Source: Chlorobiaceae bacterium (GTDB taxonomy: Bacteria; Bacteroidota; Ignavibacteria; UBA10030; SZUA-254). From it: DNA of 64,000 nucleotides. Numbering within the stretch: position 1 is the stretch's first letter; each line of letters begins with the position of its first letter. Made by a program: the position numbers and the translations under genes. The notes below the pieces were generated by a model. It was not told the DNA's origin and did not search any database. It was given only the letters and a program-made list of their open reading frames with translations. The stretch spans positions 1 through 64,000 of the forward strand of contig PNNN01000067.1 in assembly GCA_013824245.1 (NCBI GenBank), written 5' to 3'. Shown here one piece after another: positions 1 to 10,766 of the stretch.

Positions 1-130
1 AATATTTATACTAATTTTTCAGAAGTCTCTATCAATTAAAACTCTGGTCTGACTGATTTGAAAATACACAAATTTCTTTTCATCTTCAACCCAACCGGTT
101 AAAGTCCACCTCTTCATTTATTCTAGTCTC

Positions 131-228
131 GACCCCTTTTTCATTTCCCACTCCCGCCTTCGGCGGGATGTTCCACTTGCGAAGGCGATGTCCCGAGTGA
201 AACGAGGGAGGGAAAAATAAAGGGGGTC
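131..228. repeat. ~98 bp palindromic repeat element, copy 1 (MITE/REP-like)
   Basis: Imperfect terminal inverted repeats GACCCCTTTTTCATTTCCC (131-149) and GGGAAAAATAAAGGGGGTC (210-228); internal hairpin CCCGCCTTCGGCGGG; near-identical copy at about 314-412. Confidence 0.75.
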
Positions 229-313
229 ATAATTCGTAAGCCCATGTACCTAAGAAATCTTACCCCCATTGCATTTTCCTAATTATCTTTGCAATTATTT
301 TGTCATCGTCCTC

Positions 314-412
314 AACCTCTTTTTAATTTCCCACTCCCGCCTTCGGCGGGATGTTTCACTTACAAAGGCGATGTCCCGAGTGATACGAGGGAGGGAAACA
401 CAAAGGGGATCA
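314..412. repeat. ~98 bp palindromic repeat element, copy 2
   Basis: Direct copy of 131-228: ATTTCCCACTCCCGCCTTCGGCGGGATGTTyCACTT...AAGGCGATGTCCCGAGTGAnACGAGGGAGGGAAA...AAAGGGG. Confidence 0.75.
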
Positions 413-442
413 TAATTATTGTTCATGCGTGTTTGTGAAGTT

Positions 443-994
443 TTACTGCGTCTGCTTAGTTCTCATAATCTTAGCAACATCAAAACCCCTCTCTTTCATC
501 CTGCCGAGAATCCCTTGTATAATGTTCTCATCCATCTTTGGAGTGCGGGAAAGAACCCACAAATATTCTCTGTCCGGCTCGCCAATAACAGCATAAGTGT
601 AAGCAGTATCAATCTCCAATACCCAGTAGTTACCCCAAACAAACGGCAGGAACGAAAGTATTGCGGGTGCAAAACGTACTTTCAGTTTCGAGTTCGGTTC
701 ATCGTCGCTTGCTCTCTTGGCGCGGCCCTCCGCTTCAGTTACTTCTCCGTCTTCCTTCTGGCAACGGTTCACAACTTTTATCTGTCCGTCATCAAGTAAT
801 GTATAAGTGGCAACAACATCGCCTGCACATTTTGTCTGGAAACCATTCGGTAATCGTGCAATCTCGTACCACATTCCGCAGTATCGCGCAAGATCAACAG
901 AGGGAACAACCTCGAGCGGCTGTTTGGATTTGTCCTGCGCTTTTAACGATGCTGAAATAATAACCATTAAGATAAGACAAATTATGAATTTCAT
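443..994 (-). CDS. lipocalin family protein (Blc-like)
   Basis: Signal peptide; lipocalin motif DLARYCGMWYEIARLPNGFQ and C-terminal YLWVLSRTP. Confidence 0.93.
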   Translation of the reverse strand: MKFIICLILMVIISASLKAQDKSKQPLEVVPSVDLARYCGMWYEIARLPNGFQTKCAGDVVATYTLLDDGQIKVVNRCQKEDGEVTEAEGRAKRASDDEPNSKLKVRFAPAILSFLPFVWGNYWVLEIDTAYTYAVIGEPDREYLWVLSRTPKMDENIIQGILGRMKERGFDVAKIMRTKQTQ

Positions 995-1091
995 TATATG
1001 AACTCCTTTTTCGTTGCACCATAGAAGTTACCTAAATAAGTTCAACGTAGCAAACTTTTCCGTGGCTAAAGGAACGTTATTACCGGGGTAT

Positions 1092-1130
1092 AAAAACAAA
1101 AATGCCCCGCTCAACATTGAACGGGGCATT
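1092..1130 (-). terminator. intrinsic terminator downstream of S9 peptidase gene
   Basis: ATGCCCCG...CGGGGCAT stem followed on the minus strand by ATTTTTGTTTTT. Confidence 0.75.
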
Positions 1131-1143
1131 GTATATAACGGTA

Positions 1144-3042
1144 CTACTTCTGGTCAAGCAAATGTTTTGCTAAAAACTTTTCCATAGCTTCGTAGAAATC
1201 AAACCGATTTTCTTCGTTGCGGAATCCGTGTCCTTCGTTTTCCTTCACAAGGTATGGAACATCAATCCCTTTCTTCTTCAACGCATCCACTATTTGGTTC
1301 GACTCGTTGATATTGACGCGGGGATCTTTTGCGCCCTGCGCTACAAGAAGCGGCGCTTTAATGTTATCTACATGAAATACTGGCGATGACGAAGCCAGCA
1401 ATGTACTGTCTTTCTGCATATCTCCAACCATCTCATAGAACATATCGAGATATGGTTTCCAATACGGTGGAATGGTTTTCATAAATGTGAACAAATTAGA
1501 TACACCGACATAATCAACACCGCAGGCGTATAGCTCGGGCGTGAAAGCAAGTCCTGCAAGCGTAGCATAGCCGCCGTAACTTCCGCCGTAAATCGCAACG
1601 CGTTTCGGATCGGCAATACCCTGACTGATGAGCCACTTAACACCGTCGGAAATATCATCCTGCATAGTTTTTCCCCATTCCTTGAAAGAAATTTCCCAGA
1701 ACTTTTTTCCATAACCGGTAGAGCCGCGGAAATTCATTTGCAAAACTGCATACCCGCGGTTAGCAAGAAATTGCACTTCGGAATTGAACCTCCACATATC
1801 ACGCGCCCATGGTCCGCCATGCGGATTAACAATTACAGGAAGATTTTTTGCATCTTTGCCTTTGGGCAATGTGAGATAACCATGAATCGTCAATCCGTCG
1901 CGGGATTTATATTCGATAGGTTTCATCTCAGCCATATCTTTTTCTTCGAGCCAAGGAGAACGGTCTGCAAGTTTTGTAAGATTATCCGACTTCTTCTCAT
2001 AAAGATAGAACGAACCGCGTGTTCTGTCGCTCGATGTAGATACTGTAAATACTTCCTCATCCTTGTCGCTGGAGACAACTGTTATATCATAACCGGGAAG
2101 TTTCTTTTCAAGCTTTGCGTATAAGTCTTCGGTTTCTTTGTCGAGGAATTTGTGCTCAACCTTCCATGTTACGAAACCTATTTCGGTTAAAACTTTTCTT
2201 AATCGTGAATAATCCATACCGTTAACATCAACATCGTCGCGCTCGTATAATACTTTCACTTCTTTTTTATTGGCGATATCGCACTCTACGATTGCAGTTT
2301 TATCTCTGCCGATGTTGGATACCGCGTAAATATTTTTATTGTCAAATGTAAAGAAAAGAGGTCCAAACGACTCCTTGAAATTTGTAGTCATAACATTTTG
2401 GAATGGATCCTTCTCAGTATTACGATAAAGTATACTGGTGTTCACGCCATCGGTTGTTGTGGCAATTCTGATATTACCGTCATGATCGGTGACCCAGCCA
2501 GTTATATTCCCGGGATTCTGGGCAACCATTGTAAGTTCACCTGTTACTGTATTGAGTCGGTACACATCAAATATTTCACGCACACGTTTGTTCATTCCGA
2601 TAAGCACATCCGTTGGGTGATCTTTTAAATCGTCAACAACATCAACCCGCACGCTGTCGAATGGCGTCAGGTCTTTCATTTCTTTACCTTCTCGATCAAC
2701 CGCAAAGAGATGGAAGTTTTCATCGCCGCCAAAATCTTTTACAAATAATAAGCGATCGCTGCCTTTCCAAAAATATCCTGAAAGATCACGGTCGGTCACT
2801 GAGGTGATTCGTTTTGCTTTGCCGCCTGATATGGATTGTACGAATATGTTCATACGCCTTTCGTACGGTTCAACATGCGCGACATATTTACCGTTCGGCG
2901 ATATTGTAAATCCGGATTTTTCAGGATTCTTGAAGAAATCCCGCATCGGAATATTCTTCGGAGTTTGAGCCAAGGATGATGATGTGAAAGCTAAAATACA
3001 GACCATCAAAACGATGGTGCTGATATGGTTGAATAATTTCAT
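1144..3042 (-). CDS. S9 family peptidase (prolyl oligopeptidase / acylaminoacyl-peptidase like)
   Basis: Signal peptide; N-terminal beta-propeller; C-terminal alpha/beta hydrolase with GGSYGGYATL and late Asp/His (QGAKDPRVN, NEGHGF). Confidence 0.93.
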   Translation of the reverse strand: MKLFNHISTIVLMVCILAFTSSSLAQTPKNIPMRDFFKNPEKSGFTISPNGKYVAHVEPYERRMNIFVQSISGGKAKRITSVTDRDLSGYFWKGSDRLLFVKDFGGDENFHLFAVDREGKEMKDLTPFDSVRVDVVDDLKDHPTDVLIGMNKRVREIFDVYRLNTVTGELTMVAQNPGNITGWVTDHDGNIRIATTTDGVNTSILYRNTEKDPFQNVMTTNFKESFGPLFFTFDNKNIYAVSNIGRDKTAIVECDIANKKEVKVLYERDDVDVNGMDYSRLRKVLTEIGFVTWKVEHKFLDKETEDLYAKLEKKLPGYDITVVSSDKDEEVFTVSTSSDRTRGSFYLYEKKSDNLTKLADRSPWLEEKDMAEMKPIEYKSRDGLTIHGYLTLPKGKDAKNLPVIVNPHGGPWARDMWRFNSEVQFLANRGYAVLQMNFRGSTGYGKKFWEISFKEWGKTMQDDISDGVKWLISQGIADPKRVAIYGGSYGGYATLAGLAFTPELYACGVDYVGVSNLFTFMKTIPPYWKPYLDMFYEMVGDMQKDSTLLASSSPVFHVDNIKAPLLVAQGAKDPRVNINESNQIVDALKKKGIDVPYLVKENEGHGFRNEENRFDFYEAMEKFLAKHLLDQK

Positions 3043-3238
3043 AATTATTTCCTTTGTATTATGAATTGATTGTGAATTTTTAAATTGAATTACATTGCTG
3101 TGGAGAAGCGATTTTTACATTCCTTCATGTTTACGTTTAAATCAGCAAAGTGTTGCTAAAACAACAGCTCCATTTTACTCTTTACTTATACTCCCGAAGT
3201 CCCTCATTCGACTCAAGGCAGGCCTCAAAAGTGAACTT

Positions 3239-4123
3239 TTAAATCAACACCCCTTCATTCCATCCAAGCTTGATAAGCTCAATCTTCTTCATATCTGCTA
3301 CACCAACACCGTGTTTCTGCTCCGCCGCTGCGATATGTTTTGGCGATGGGCGTATTGGCAAATCTTCTTTGAAATATTGCCGCCGCTTCGCCTCGATTAT
3401 TTTTAGTCCGACCGAATCGAGTGCAACTGGATCTGTACCAACAAGCAATCCTTTATATTGCCAGACAAATTCTTTATCGAAATGATGCGGTCCCAAACAA
3501 TTGAATTGCGGCGTCAGCATTAGAAGAACATTCAACCGCGTTTTACCTTTCACAATCGGAAGGTTGTACAAACTCCCCAGATCAACACACGAATCGGGAT
3601 GAAGATCCGACGGCTCGGGAGTGAACATAATATAATTCTTCAAGCAGCCGCTCACACCCGCCCAGTGATGTGCCCGCATCGGGCGTGCGTTGATCAGTGC
3701 CGTCGCTTTGAGGAAAACGGGATTGCGTAACACACCCTGATCATCGATGCTGATATTTTCTTCTTGAACACCAACACTCCTCAATCGTGCTTTTAGCGTG
3801 TTCTCAACTTCTGCCGGCGTGGGTAAATACTTCCACTTATTCGACTTTATCCCAACAATATCCGTTGGTTTGATAATCTGCTTCCATGCCGCTTCGTGAG
3901 TTTTCGAGTCGAACAGTTTTACCATTACCTCATCAAGCATCTGCTCAAAAACCTTCTGATCAACCCTTCCGTCTTTATCTACAATGTTCTGGTGACGAAT
4001 AAGTATAACCTTTGATTTTTTTTGTGCGCCTTCTTGTGCGAATAATGGCACTCCTGCGGCTGCTATGATCGTCGCAGCGCCTGTCTTGCGGAGAAAATCC
4101 CGCCTAGTTATTATATGTGTCAT
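3239..4123 (-). CDS. DUF362-like protein with Tat signal
   Basis: ORF 3239..4228; internal Met gives MTHIITRRDFLRKTGAATIIAAAG (twin-arginine signal); DUF362-like body; ATGA overlap with upstream gene. Confidence 0.75.
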   Translation of the reverse strand: MTHIITRRDFLRKTGAATIIAAAGVPLFAQEGAQKKSKVILIRHQNIVDKDGRVDQKVFEQMLDEVMVKLFDSKTHEAAWKQIIKPTDIVGIKSNKWKYLPTPAEVENTLKARLRSVGVQEENISIDDQGVLRNPVFLKATALINARPMRAHHWAGVSGCLKNYIMFTPEPSDLHPDSCVDLGSLYNLPIVKGKTRLNVLLMLTPQFNCLGPHHFDKEFVWQYKGLLVGTDPVALDSVGLKIIEAKRRQYFKEDLPIRPSPKHIAAAEQKHGVGVADMKKIELIKLGWNEGVLI

Positions 4124-5025
4124 TGCAATCTCCTCTTGAATGTATCGATTGTAATTACTGCTTGCTCTTTTGTGGGTGAATCGAAGTTTATGAGCAAATA
4201 GTTTTGTTCTTTTACACAAGCTGTCCATTTTTTGTTTTCGGTTTCAACAATTCCCTTCCCTTTACTATCGGGCATATAATGTGCAATGAAACTATCGTAA
4301 GCTGAATCGGTTTGTTCTTTATCCGGATAACCGATGAACAGAATGGTGCTCTTATCGTTCTTCAATTTCACAAGAACACCATCGGTACTGTCGTTCAGGT
4401 TTAATATATTCTTATCTGCAACAAAATAATGTATGTTCAGAATTTCATAACGGAAGAAATACCGGATGCTCTTTTCTTCAATTTTATTTTTCGGCAAGAG
4501 GCCGATTATTTCGGGAATTGCTCCTTTACTCGGTATCGCATTTGAAATCGATTTTCCGATATCAAATACAGTCCGCGACGCTTCTGTGTTTTCTTTTTCG
4601 ATTTGGACACAGACGAAATATTTATCTTTCCAAAAAGTTAAAAGACCGAGTTTATATTCGCCGTTCTGACCGATTGAAACACCTGTGCCGCGTCCGTGCA
4701 TATAAGTAGATACTCCATAAGCATTCCGCGCCGATCCCATATCGAATATTTCAACCAGAATTTCTTCTTGGCTCGGACAAGCATACCGCTGGACAGTTAG
4801 ATTTTGGAAATTGTAGGTGCGGTATATTTCTCCCGCTCCATCCATGTAATCGAATATCTCTTCGCCGGAATATAATCGCGCCGTGTCCGACATTTCCCAC
4901 CCGTTCATATTTTCTGGAAGCAATTCGCTCGTCTTAATTTGTGAAAACATACGATTCGGCAAAATTATGAGAATGAAAAATACAATTATTTGATACATGA
5001 TAGTCCTTAAAATCTTTTTATTCAA
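4120..5025 (-). CDS. DUF6599-like secreted protein
   Basis: ELLPENMNGWEMSDTARLYSGEEIFDYMDGAGEIYRTYNF resembles the DUF6599 signature as I recall it; signal peptide. Confidence 0.7.
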   Translation of the reverse strand: MNKKILRTIMYQIIVFFILIILPNRMFSQIKTSELLPENMNGWEMSDTARLYSGEEIFDYMDGAGEIYRTYNFQNLTVQRYACPSQEEILVEIFDMGSARNAYGVSTYMHGRGTGVSIGQNGEYKLGLLTFWKDKYFVCVQIEKENTEASRTVFDIGKSISNAIPSKGAIPEIIGLLPKNKIEEKSIRYFFRYEILNIHYFVADKNILNLNDSTDGVLVKLKNDKSTILFIGYPDKEQTDSAYDSFIAHYMPDSKGKGIVETENKKWTACVKEQNYLLINFDSPTKEQAVITIDTFKRRLQ

Positions 5026-8000
5026 CGGTAATACACTTTGATCGTTACTACACCGTGTTTCTTCGTCGGCGCTTTTATTATATTTCCATTAACTGATATG
5101 GCATCCCCATCCTCTTCCATGAAGTTGGAGATTACAGCTTTTTTCGGATTCTCTGGCAATGTCAATTTTGCTTCTGATTCTACACCTGTGGCATCATACC
5201 ATTGATAAATCCACGCATCTGTATCTTCGGCTTTTTTTATGCTTGATAGAATAAGATTATCGGGTAAAATTTTAACGAGTGCCTGTTCAGATGGTAGCTT
5301 TCCATTTTGTTTTTCAGTTATCATCGCAATCAGAGGAGTATTATATTCATACCCGCGCTGAACTGTTTTTGCATCTTCCCATTTTCCGGTATGCGGATAA
5401 AGTGCATATTCAATTGAATGTTTTCCTCTGTCGGCAGTCGGATCGGGCCATACAGGCGAGCGAAGAAGTGAAAGTCGAATTATATTTCCTTTTATATCAT
5501 AACCATATTTGGAATTGTTTAGTAAACTAATACCGTAATCGGACTGAGATAAATCCGCCCAGCGCGATGCCGGAACTTCAACTTTCGCACTGTCCAAACT
5601 GTTCCGCCATTCTGTTGAACGCTGTATTGTTCCATATGGAATTTCATAAGTTGCAACTTTGCTCTGGATGTTGACCGGAAAAGCAACTTTGAGCATAGTT
5701 TTTTCTTCCCACCAATCTACATTTGTTGTAAAATCAATCCGGTCAATTCCCTGATACAGCGATATATCTTGCGTGAAGAATGAATTCGGATATTCCGCCG
5801 CCGGATATTCTTTTTTAACTCCTGGCTTCAGATAATCGCGTGTAATACGGATGGTTTTACGCACAGGTCCGTTTTCTATCCATTCTATTTTTCTCAGTGT
5901 TGTGTGATATTGCACTCCCGTTAAACCTACGTTCCATGCATCCCATGCAGCCGGTTTGTCTTCCAGCATTTGCAGTTCATTGCCGGCACCGGACATCAAC
6001 TCCCGTCCGTTCCGTTTATCTGTAATACTTTTCAACCATCCTGTCGATTCATCTATTTTAACGACGAAGAAATCATTTTCCATTGTAAAGTTAGAATTGA
6101 GAATATTATTTTTCGTAACCTCTTTATTTTTTATCAATGAAAATGATTTGTATCCCATTGATGGAATATTTGACGCTTTAAAAAGTATAGTTCGATGATA
6201 TTTATCTTTTTGGATAATCTGAGATTCAATTGCTTTACCCGAAATTTCAGCAATAGTATAATTGTTCTCATCGGCTTCCGGCAGATCGATAGAAACAATA
6301 TCGGTTCTGGTCCATGAAAGAGAATTGAATACGACAATCGGTTTTCCTTTTACTTTGGTTGTGTTGATTTGTTTTGAAAGATAACCGAGAGATTTATCCA
6401 ATTCGTACGATCCCGTTGCTTCTGCTAATTTGTATCTTTCGGGTGAATCTATATAAACTTCGCGTATACTTGATCCGGGAAGAATATCATGAAATTGATT
6501 GAAGAGAACATTCTTCCATGCTTCTTCAAGATCGACAGAATTATAATTGCGTCCGAACAAAGAAGCGAGTGAGGAAAATTTTTCGGCGTTGGTCAGCAAT
6601 ACCTCGCTGTTTCTGTTCCACTCTTTACTCTTCCCCTGAGTTGTGAATGTTCCCTGATGATATTCGAGATATAATTCATCTTTCCAAACAGGAAGAGTTG
6701 AAAGATTCTGCTTTTTCAACCAATCGAGATATTGAGTCGTAGTTCCGTATTCAATCGACGGATAAATATCGAGCTTCTTCAATCTTTCGATGCGATCGAT
6801 CATATCATCTGTCGGTCCACCGCCATGATCGCCGACACCGAATAGAATCATCATCTTGGTAAACCCAGTGTTTGCGTCGAACTGCCGCACCCAATCTACC
6901 AAACGGTAAGGATCATCAACAGTGTTCACATAATCGAACGGAAAATAACTTAGCACTCGCGAGCCGTCGGGGCTTTCCCACCAGAATGCACGATACGGGA
7001 AAACATTCGTTTCGTTCCAACCGATTTTTTGGGTTATAAAAGCATCGATGCCGGCGTTCGCATAGAAAAGAGGCATATTCCAATTATAACCGAATGAATC
7101 AGGGTTCCAGCCAATTTTTACATCTACACCAAATTTATTTTTGAAATATTTTTTTGCGTAAAGTAATTGCCGCGCCCACGATTCGCCGCTCGGTAAATTG
7201 CAGTCAGGCTCTATCCACATACCGCCGATTATTTCCCAACGCCCATCTTTCACGCGCGGAATTATTCTTTTAAAAACTTCGGGATAAAGCTTCTCCATCC
7301 AATCATAGTAAGCGGCTGAGCTTTGAGTGTAAGTAAAATCCGGCCGTGCATCCATCATGTTTAACACCGAGATAAAAGTATTCTTGCAAACTTCAATAGT
7401 CTCGCGTTCACGCCACAACCATGCCGCATCGATGTGGGCATTCGCATCAAAAAACAATGTGTATCTTTTGGCGAATTCCCCGATTGGCTTCGATTGCGAT
7501 TTTACTTTTTCAAGCGACTCATTGAATTTTTGCATCGAACCCGCGGCAAGCGATTTTACATCAACATCTGCTGCAAGTTTTTGCAAAAGAGTGTTTAGCT
7601 TAATTTTTTCTTCACGATCCATTCCCGATTTATCGGTGCCCGGGTCTTGTTTTCTCCGCGCATTAGTTTGATAAGTATCGAAACTTAAAAGTTTTTGTCC
7701 CACCTTCATACTCATTGTAAAATCTTTTATTGTCCGACTTATAGACTCAGACTGTTTCGATTCCGCATATGCCCTAATTAAACGAAGCGGTCCGCCTGTG
7801 TTTATTGCTTTTATTGCAATTAAAAACTTTTGACCCGGCTTGGCATCGTTGGTCAACTCAAACTCACCATCCCACGGAAAATATCCTTTGCTTTCACCGT
7901 TGATCCAAAGATATCCGTAATCGTCCACCGATACCAAAAGTTTAATTGATCCTGAAACTTTTTGTCCGAGAATTATTTCCGGTATTACAATCTCTTTTCG

Positions 8001-8243
8001 AAACCAACATGAATCGAAAGTCAGCCGGTCGTTTAATTTATAATTTGCCCATTCTGAATCGTTGAATTCTTGTTTGGTCGGATCTCCTGTGATCGGAATT
8101 TTTAAGTCGGCGCCGACTTTCCAATTATTGTATGATAATGTTCCGAGGGAATCGAGTGTAGTAACAAGCTTATCGACGTTGGTTTGCGCAAGTAAAACAT
8201 AAGGCATTATACAAATCAAAACAATAAAGAAGAATGTTTTCAT
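5022..8243 (-). CDS. glycoside hydrolase family 38 alpha-mannosidase, secreted
   Basis: DANAHIDAAWLWRERETIEVCKNTF, NPDSFGYNWNMP, FGVGDHGGGPTDDMI typical of the GH38 catalytic domain; signal peptide. Confidence 0.92.
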   Translation of the reverse strand: MKTFFFIVLICIMPYVLLAQTNVDKLVTTLDSLGTLSYNNWKVGADLKIPITGDPTKQEFNDSEWANYKLNDRLTFDSCWFRKEIVIPEIILGQKVSGSIKLLVSVDDYGYLWINGESKGYFPWDGEFELTNDAKPGQKFLIAIKAINTGGPLRLIRAYAESKQSESISRTIKDFTMSMKVGQKLLSFDTYQTNARRKQDPGTDKSGMDREEKIKLNTLLQKLAADVDVKSLAAGSMQKFNESLEKVKSQSKPIGEFAKRYTLFFDANAHIDAAWLWRERETIEVCKNTFISVLNMMDARPDFTYTQSSAAYYDWMEKLYPEVFKRIIPRVKDGRWEIIGGMWIEPDCNLPSGESWARQLLYAKKYFKNKFGVDVKIGWNPDSFGYNWNMPLFYANAGIDAFITQKIGWNETNVFPYRAFWWESPDGSRVLSYFPFDYVNTVDDPYRLVDWVRQFDANTGFTKMMILFGVGDHGGGPTDDMIDRIERLKKLDIYPSIEYGTTTQYLDWLKKQNLSTLPVWKDELYLEYHQGTFTTQGKSKEWNRNSEVLLTNAEKFSSLASLFGRNYNSVDLEEAWKNVLFNQFHDILPGSSIREVYIDSPERYKLAEATGSYELDKSLGYLSKQINTTKVKGKPIVVFNSLSWTRTDIVSIDLPEADENNYTIAEISGKAIESQIIQKDKYHRTILFKASNIPSMGYKSFSLIKNKEVTKNNILNSNFTMENDFFVVKIDESTGWLKSITDKRNGRELMSGAGNELQMLEDKPAAWDAWNVGLTGVQYHTTLRKIEWIENGPVRKTIRITRDYLKPGVKKEYPAAEYPNSFFTQDISLYQGIDRIDFTTNVDWWEEKTMLKVAFPVNIQSKVATYEIPYGTIQRSTEWRNSLDSAKVEVPASRWADLSQSDYGISLLNNSKYGYDIKGNIIRLSLLRSPVWPDPTADRGKHSIEYALYPHTGKWEDAKTVQRGYEYNTPLIAMITEKQNGKLPSEQALVKILPDNLILSSIKKAEDTDAWIYQWYDATGVESEAKLTLPENPKKAVISNFMEEDGDAISVNGNIIKAPTKKHGVVTIKVYYR

Positions 8244-8284
8244 GATAAATCCTTTCAGATTAAAAAGAAATTGTTTTGCAAAGA

Positions 8285-10159
8285 TTATTTTGCTTTTCCT
8301 TCGATTAATTTTTGAATAGCAAGTTTATCGGGTGCGTTTGGATAAATTGTTAGATATAATTCCAGATACTTTCTCATACTCGTACTATCATTCATCGCTC
8401 CAAACGAAAGCCCTGCTCCGAAATATGCATCAGGATGATTTATATCGAGCGAGATAGCGCGGAGAAAATTTGACGTGGCTTTTGAATGTCGTTTCAATTT
8501 AAAATTTGCCTCACCAAGCTTCTGAAATAAGTCCCTATCTTTTGCGCCCAAATTGACAGCGCGTTCAAGATGCTTTATCTCTTCTTCTCTATTATTCATC
8601 AACAGATAAACATGCGCTATGCTTCGAAGAATCCGTGAGTTTGATGAGTCGAGTTCAATATATTTCTTATAATAATTTACAGAATTCTCACCATCCATCC
8701 GTCCGCGGAAATAAATCGCCAGCTCTTCGTACCCGGAAAGCATTGACTCTTTGCTCCATAAACGAGAATCAGAAAGTGTTTCGAATCTTTTTAATGATAT
8801 TTCTTCGTTTGCGTTAACAGAAATCCACGAAGCAGTGTGAATAATTGAAAGAACAACTATCATTATAAATAATTTTCTTTTCGTGGTTTGCTCAAATTGA
8901 ATTTTATTCCATGCGTATCCTGCCAAAACCACTATACCGAGCAGGAAGGAGGAAATCAAGTCCCAATCACGACTCATCCCAATTCTAAAATTTAAGATTG
9001 TTGTAAAAACAATTCCACTTGTCGCGCTAATCACTAAAAATAGAATTGCTTTATCTCCTTTGAATATCTGCTTAGAAATTGTAAACAAAGATACGATAAT
9101 GATAATAAGTGCAAAAGGAGAAATTAACATCTGGATATTTATCAGGTTGATTAAATGTCCCCAACTGATAAGCTGATACCCGTTATAAGAAGTAATCCGT
9201 ATAGATCGGTTTGAATTTTGAAGCAACTGATCTGCAAATATTTTGAGCGAATAACCACACAACCACAAGAGTGTTGCTGTTGTGATTATTGTAGCGCCAA
9301 TTGATGTGAGTATGTCCTTTTTTTTGTCAGCTCTATAGGAATGATAATAAAGAATGATTAAAGAAGGAGCAACGATCAGCATCCCGAAGTGAGATACAAA
9401 TAGAAAACCATAGATAATTGACGGAACAATTAGATCAATTTTGTTTTGCGTGTATAAGATTGAACTCCACAAAAATAAAAGCATGAAAAGATAAACGAAG
9501 GAATAGTTTTCCACGTAACCAAAGAAGAGTTGCAAGCCCCCGCTTCCGATGAAAAATAAAAACAACAAAATTCGATCTATGATGTCGGATGCAATCGTTT
9601 TAGAAATGGACCAGATAATTAGCAAGGATATAAATCCGCTGATTATGCTGATTATTATGTACGGAATTTCAGGGACAATCGACACATTGATTGCGTGCAG
9701 TAGTTTCCATAATTTCCAGATAAGAAAAAGGGGTAGCGGCTCATTGTACGCGAAATATTGATCGCTTGCACTTTGAAGTGTCGGTAATATCCTGAGCATC
9801 AAATAACCGTCTCCAAGCAGGTATATCTTTTCTCTTGCAATCCAGCAGACGGAGGCAAATAATAAACTTAAAATAATTAATATAAATTTACGCTGATACT
9901 TTGTTAGTTCGCTGAATTTTCGAATGGCTTTCTCTAATCGATAAATTAAATTTTGCTGAATCGATGGAATGAGAGAAATTGTCATCAGCAATAAACCGAC
10001 AATGACAAAAACTATATTTAAAAAACCGAAATAATGAAATCCCCAATTCAAGGATGACGGTGCGACAGCACCGACGAGATGAAGCAACAGTATAGCTCCT
10101 CCGATGATTGAAAAAACGATAGACAGTTTTTTTGATTCGGATGTTAGATGGGAATCCAT
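8285..10159 (-). CDS. polytopic membrane protein with C-terminal TPR repeats
   Basis: Many hydrophobic segments, then TPR-like region (YKKYIELDSSNSRILRSIAHVYLLMNNREEEIKHLERAVNLGAK...). Confidence 0.75.
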   Translation of the reverse strand: MDSHLTSESKKLSIVFSIIGGAILLLHLVGAVAPSSLNWGFHYFGFLNIVFVIVGLLLMTISLIPSIQQNLIYRLEKAIRKFSELTKYQRKFILIILSLLFASVCWIAREKIYLLGDGYLMLRILPTLQSASDQYFAYNEPLPLFLIWKLWKLLHAINVSIVPEIPYIIISIISGFISLLIIWSISKTIASDIIDRILLFLFFIGSGGLQLFFGYVENYSFVYLFMLLFLWSSILYTQNKIDLIVPSIIYGFLFVSHFGMLIVAPSLIILYYHSYRADKKKDILTSIGATIITTATLLWLCGYSLKIFADQLLQNSNRSIRITSYNGYQLISWGHLINLINIQMLISPFALIIIIVSLFTISKQIFKGDKAILFLVISATSGIVFTTILNFRIGMSRDWDLISSFLLGIVVLAGYAWNKIQFEQTTKRKLFIMIVVLSIIHTASWISVNANEEISLKRFETLSDSRLWSKESMLSGYEELAIYFRGRMDGENSVNYYKKYIELDSSNSRILRSIAHVYLLMNNREEEIKHLERAVNLGAKDRDLFQKLGEANFKLKRHSKATSNFLRAISLDINHPDAYFGAGLSFGAMNDSTSMRKYLELYLTIYPNAPDKLAIQKLIEGKAK

Positions 10160-10172
10160 GAGCGAAACGATA

Positions 10173-10766
10173 TTAAAACATAATCATATGAATACCGAGT
10201 ATTACTCTGATGCCGCCGAAATCACCGTAAAGCTCTTTTTTCTCAGAGCGGCGGTAATCATAAATGACATCGGCAAAAAGTGATAAATGCCCCTGTTGTT
10301 CAAGCGGCTGTTCAATTCCGATGCCGCCATAGTACCCAAGTTTTTTGTCTGCTTCTATGGTTGTTGCCGGTGTGCGGTTACTCGATAATATTTGTTTAAC
10401 CGTTGTATAACTAATTCCTCCGGATAACCGGATGAAAATATTTCCGGTTAATGGCTGTTTATTTAAAACACCGATGTGAATAAATCTTTCTTCCAATTTT
10501 AATGTGCTATCGATAGAAGGATCGACAAGCCCCTTCACGTTGAAATATGAAATATCACTTGTTGCAAACAGTGTTGGTGCCATCGGCAAGCCAATTCCGG
10601 CACCCCAGATCAAATCGGAGTTTGATTTATAATTCGAACGAAAATCTATGTTCGAAGGTAGGAACAAACCGCCATAAAGTGTAAACACGAATGCCTGACT
10701 TTGTGCGATAATGAACGAGCTTGGAACAAATAATAATATGAATAATAAACAACGGAAGATCTTCAT
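10173..10766 (-). CDS. outer-membrane beta-barrel-like protein
   Basis: Signal peptide and alternating amphipathic strands ending in F (IRVILGIHMIMF). Confidence 0.6.
   Translation of the reverse strand: MKIFRCLLFILLFVPSSFIIAQSQAFVFTLYGGLFLPSNIDFRSNYKSNSDLIWGAGIGLPMAPTLFATSDISYFNVKGLVDPSIDSTLKLEERFIHIGVLNKQPLTGNIFIRLSGGISYTTVKQILSSNRTPATTIEADKKLGYYGGIGIEQPLEQQGHLSLFADVIYDYRRSEKKELYGDFGGIRVILGIHMIMF

Noticed and set aside
419-1001. Plus-strand ORFs 419..799, 661..960, 807..1001
   Set aside because: Shadow ORFs opposite the clear lipocalin gene; no recognisable domains.
1738-2807. Plus-strand ORFs within 1144..3042
   Set aside because: Antisense to the S9 peptidase gene; compositionally shadow frames.
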